This document shows positions 63,346 through 64,000 of a stretch of 64,000 bases of DNA, in pieces; the stretch's first letter is position 1; each line of letters starts with the position of its first letter. Position numbers and translations under genes: made by a program. The notes under the pieces are model-generated. The model was not told where the DNA came from. It searched no databases and worked only from the letters and a program-made list of their open reading frames with translations. This DNA comes from Achromobacter ruhlandii. GTDB taxonomy: Bacteria > Pseudomonadota > Gammaproteobacteria > Burkholderiales > Burkholderiaceae_B. The stretch covers positions 1-64,000 of the forward strand of contig NZ_CADIJL010000002.1 of the NCBI RefSeq assembly GCF_902859695.1, in the 5' to 3' direction.

Positions 63346-64000
63346 GAACGGCAAAATAGGCGCGCGCGTTTCGCGCGTCTTCGGCGATGGCGGCAGTCAG
63401 GGAAGGGAGATCAGGAAATTTTTCTTCGTCCCGCAGCTTTTGCAGGAATTCGACACGCACGAGTTTACCGTATGCGTTGATGGTCTCGTCGAGCAGGTGC
63501 GCTTCCAGCAGCACGCGTCCGCGGTCCTCGACGGTCGGGCGCACGCCCAGGCTGGCCACCGCCGGCAGGGCGCGCTCGGCCAGGCCATAGACCTGCACCA
63601 CGTAGATGCCGGAGCGGGCCGCGCAGCGCTCGGCCACCCGCAGGTTCATGGTCGGATAGCCCAGGGTGCGGCCCAGCTTCTGGCCGTGGATCACGTGACC
63701 GCTGATATGGAAGGGGTGGCCCAGCAGGTGGCGGGCCCGGTCCAGGTCGCCCACCGCCAGGGCGGTGCGCACTTCCGAGCTGGAAATGCGGTGGCCGTGG
63801 CGGTCGGTGACGTCGGCCAGGGTCTGCACCTCGAAGCCATGGCGCAGGCCGGCTTCGCGCAGCAGGTCGATGTCGCCGCTGCGCTTGTGGCCGAAGCGGA
63901 AGTCCTCGCCCACCAGCAGCCACTTGGTATCCATCCCCCGCACCAGCAGGTTCTCGATGAAGGCGTTGGCCGACATTTCGGCCAGGCGGGCGTTGAAGCG
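63335..64000 (-). CDS. ribF: Riboflavin kinase / FAD synthetase, 5' end cut by window edge
   Basis: Bifunctional enzyme converting riboflavin to FMN and FMN to FAD. The visible 221 residues begin [19 protein letters not shown] and run into the window edge, so roughly the first 100 residues of the FMN adenylyltransferase domain are missing. Present are [14 protein letters not shown] and [10 protein letters not shown] of that domain and the riboflavin kinase motif [20 protein letters not shown]. The ATG at 63976 is internal. The stop overlaps ileS. Confidence 0.95.
   Translation of the reverse strand, partial: RFNARLAEMSANAFIENLLVRGMDTKWLLVGEDFRFGHKRSGDIDLLREAGLRHGFEVQTLADVTDRHGHRISSSEVRTALAVGDLDRARHLLGHPFHISGHVIHGQKLGRTLGYPTMNLRVAERCAARSGIYVVQVYGLAERALPAVASLGVRPTVEDRGRVLLEAHLLDETINAYGKLVRVEFLQKLRDEEKFPDLPSLTAAIAEDARNARAYFAVHGL

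Noticed and set aside
60427-63480. A 1017-codon open frame on the plus strand across ileS
   Set aside because: Antisense shadow; the minus strand encodes intact isoleucyl-tRNA synthetase with HIGH, KMSKS and zinc finger.

Overview
The window is chromosomal DNA from a high-GC betaproteobacterium, most likely Achromobacter or Bordetella (Alcaligenaceae). I base this on the strongly GC-biased third codon positions, a Bug-family periplasmic binding protein, the ribF-ileS-lspA-coaBC block, a 1273-residue PutA and the general look of the transporters. No rRNA, tRNA, CRISPR array, insertion sequence, integrase or phage gene was seen. Coding density is very high and no gene-free stretch exceeds about 250 bases. 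Both ends cut a gene: an ankyrin-repeat protein on the left and ribF on the right.

Left part (1-23.9 kb): ankyrin-repeat protein, sodB, a methyl-accepting chemotaxis protein, a ClC chloride channel/antiporter and a PcaF-type thiolase. Two leftward genes follow: a secreted DUF192 protein and a cold-shock protein with its own promoter and long leader. clpS comes next and has its own terminator. An alpha-2-macroglobulin/pbpC pair (periplasmic protease trap plus PBP1C) lies between clpS and clpA. clpA is followed directly by pqiABC, the MCE-type envelope lipid transport system.

Middle (23.9-43.6 kb): putA, with candidate PutA operator sites upstream, is followed by livKHMGF, a branched-chain amino-acid ABC importer whose last four genes are linked by ATGA overlaps. 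A leftward alpha/beta hydrolase comes next. A leftward MFS carrier and a rightward TetR regulator diverge from a near-perfect 19-bp inverted repeat. A 73-residue orphan protein has its own promoter and terminator. A LysR regulator precedes a FUSC / DUF1656 / HlyD / NodT efflux operon, which converges on mntH. The mntH promoter carries a Fur-like palindrome.

Right part (43.7-64 kb): osmC, an ornithine cyclodeaminase homologue, an orphan Liv-type binding protein and an ehuB-ehuC-ehuD-ehuA amino-acid/ectoine-type importer come first. They are followed by an Old Yellow Enzyme reductase, a leftward dedA / hypothetical membrane protein / dimeric dUTPase group and a YdjM-type membrane hydrolase. An IclR regulator sits behind an array of alternating half-sites and precedes a tightly packed operon: pepE, DUF1177, aroM and a Bug binding protein. 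This looks like an uncharacterised uptake-and-breakdown pathway, possibly for aspartyl peptides or a related amino-acid derivative, and it is the most novel-looking unit here. The window closes with the housekeeping leftward genes ribF, ileS, lspA and coaBC.
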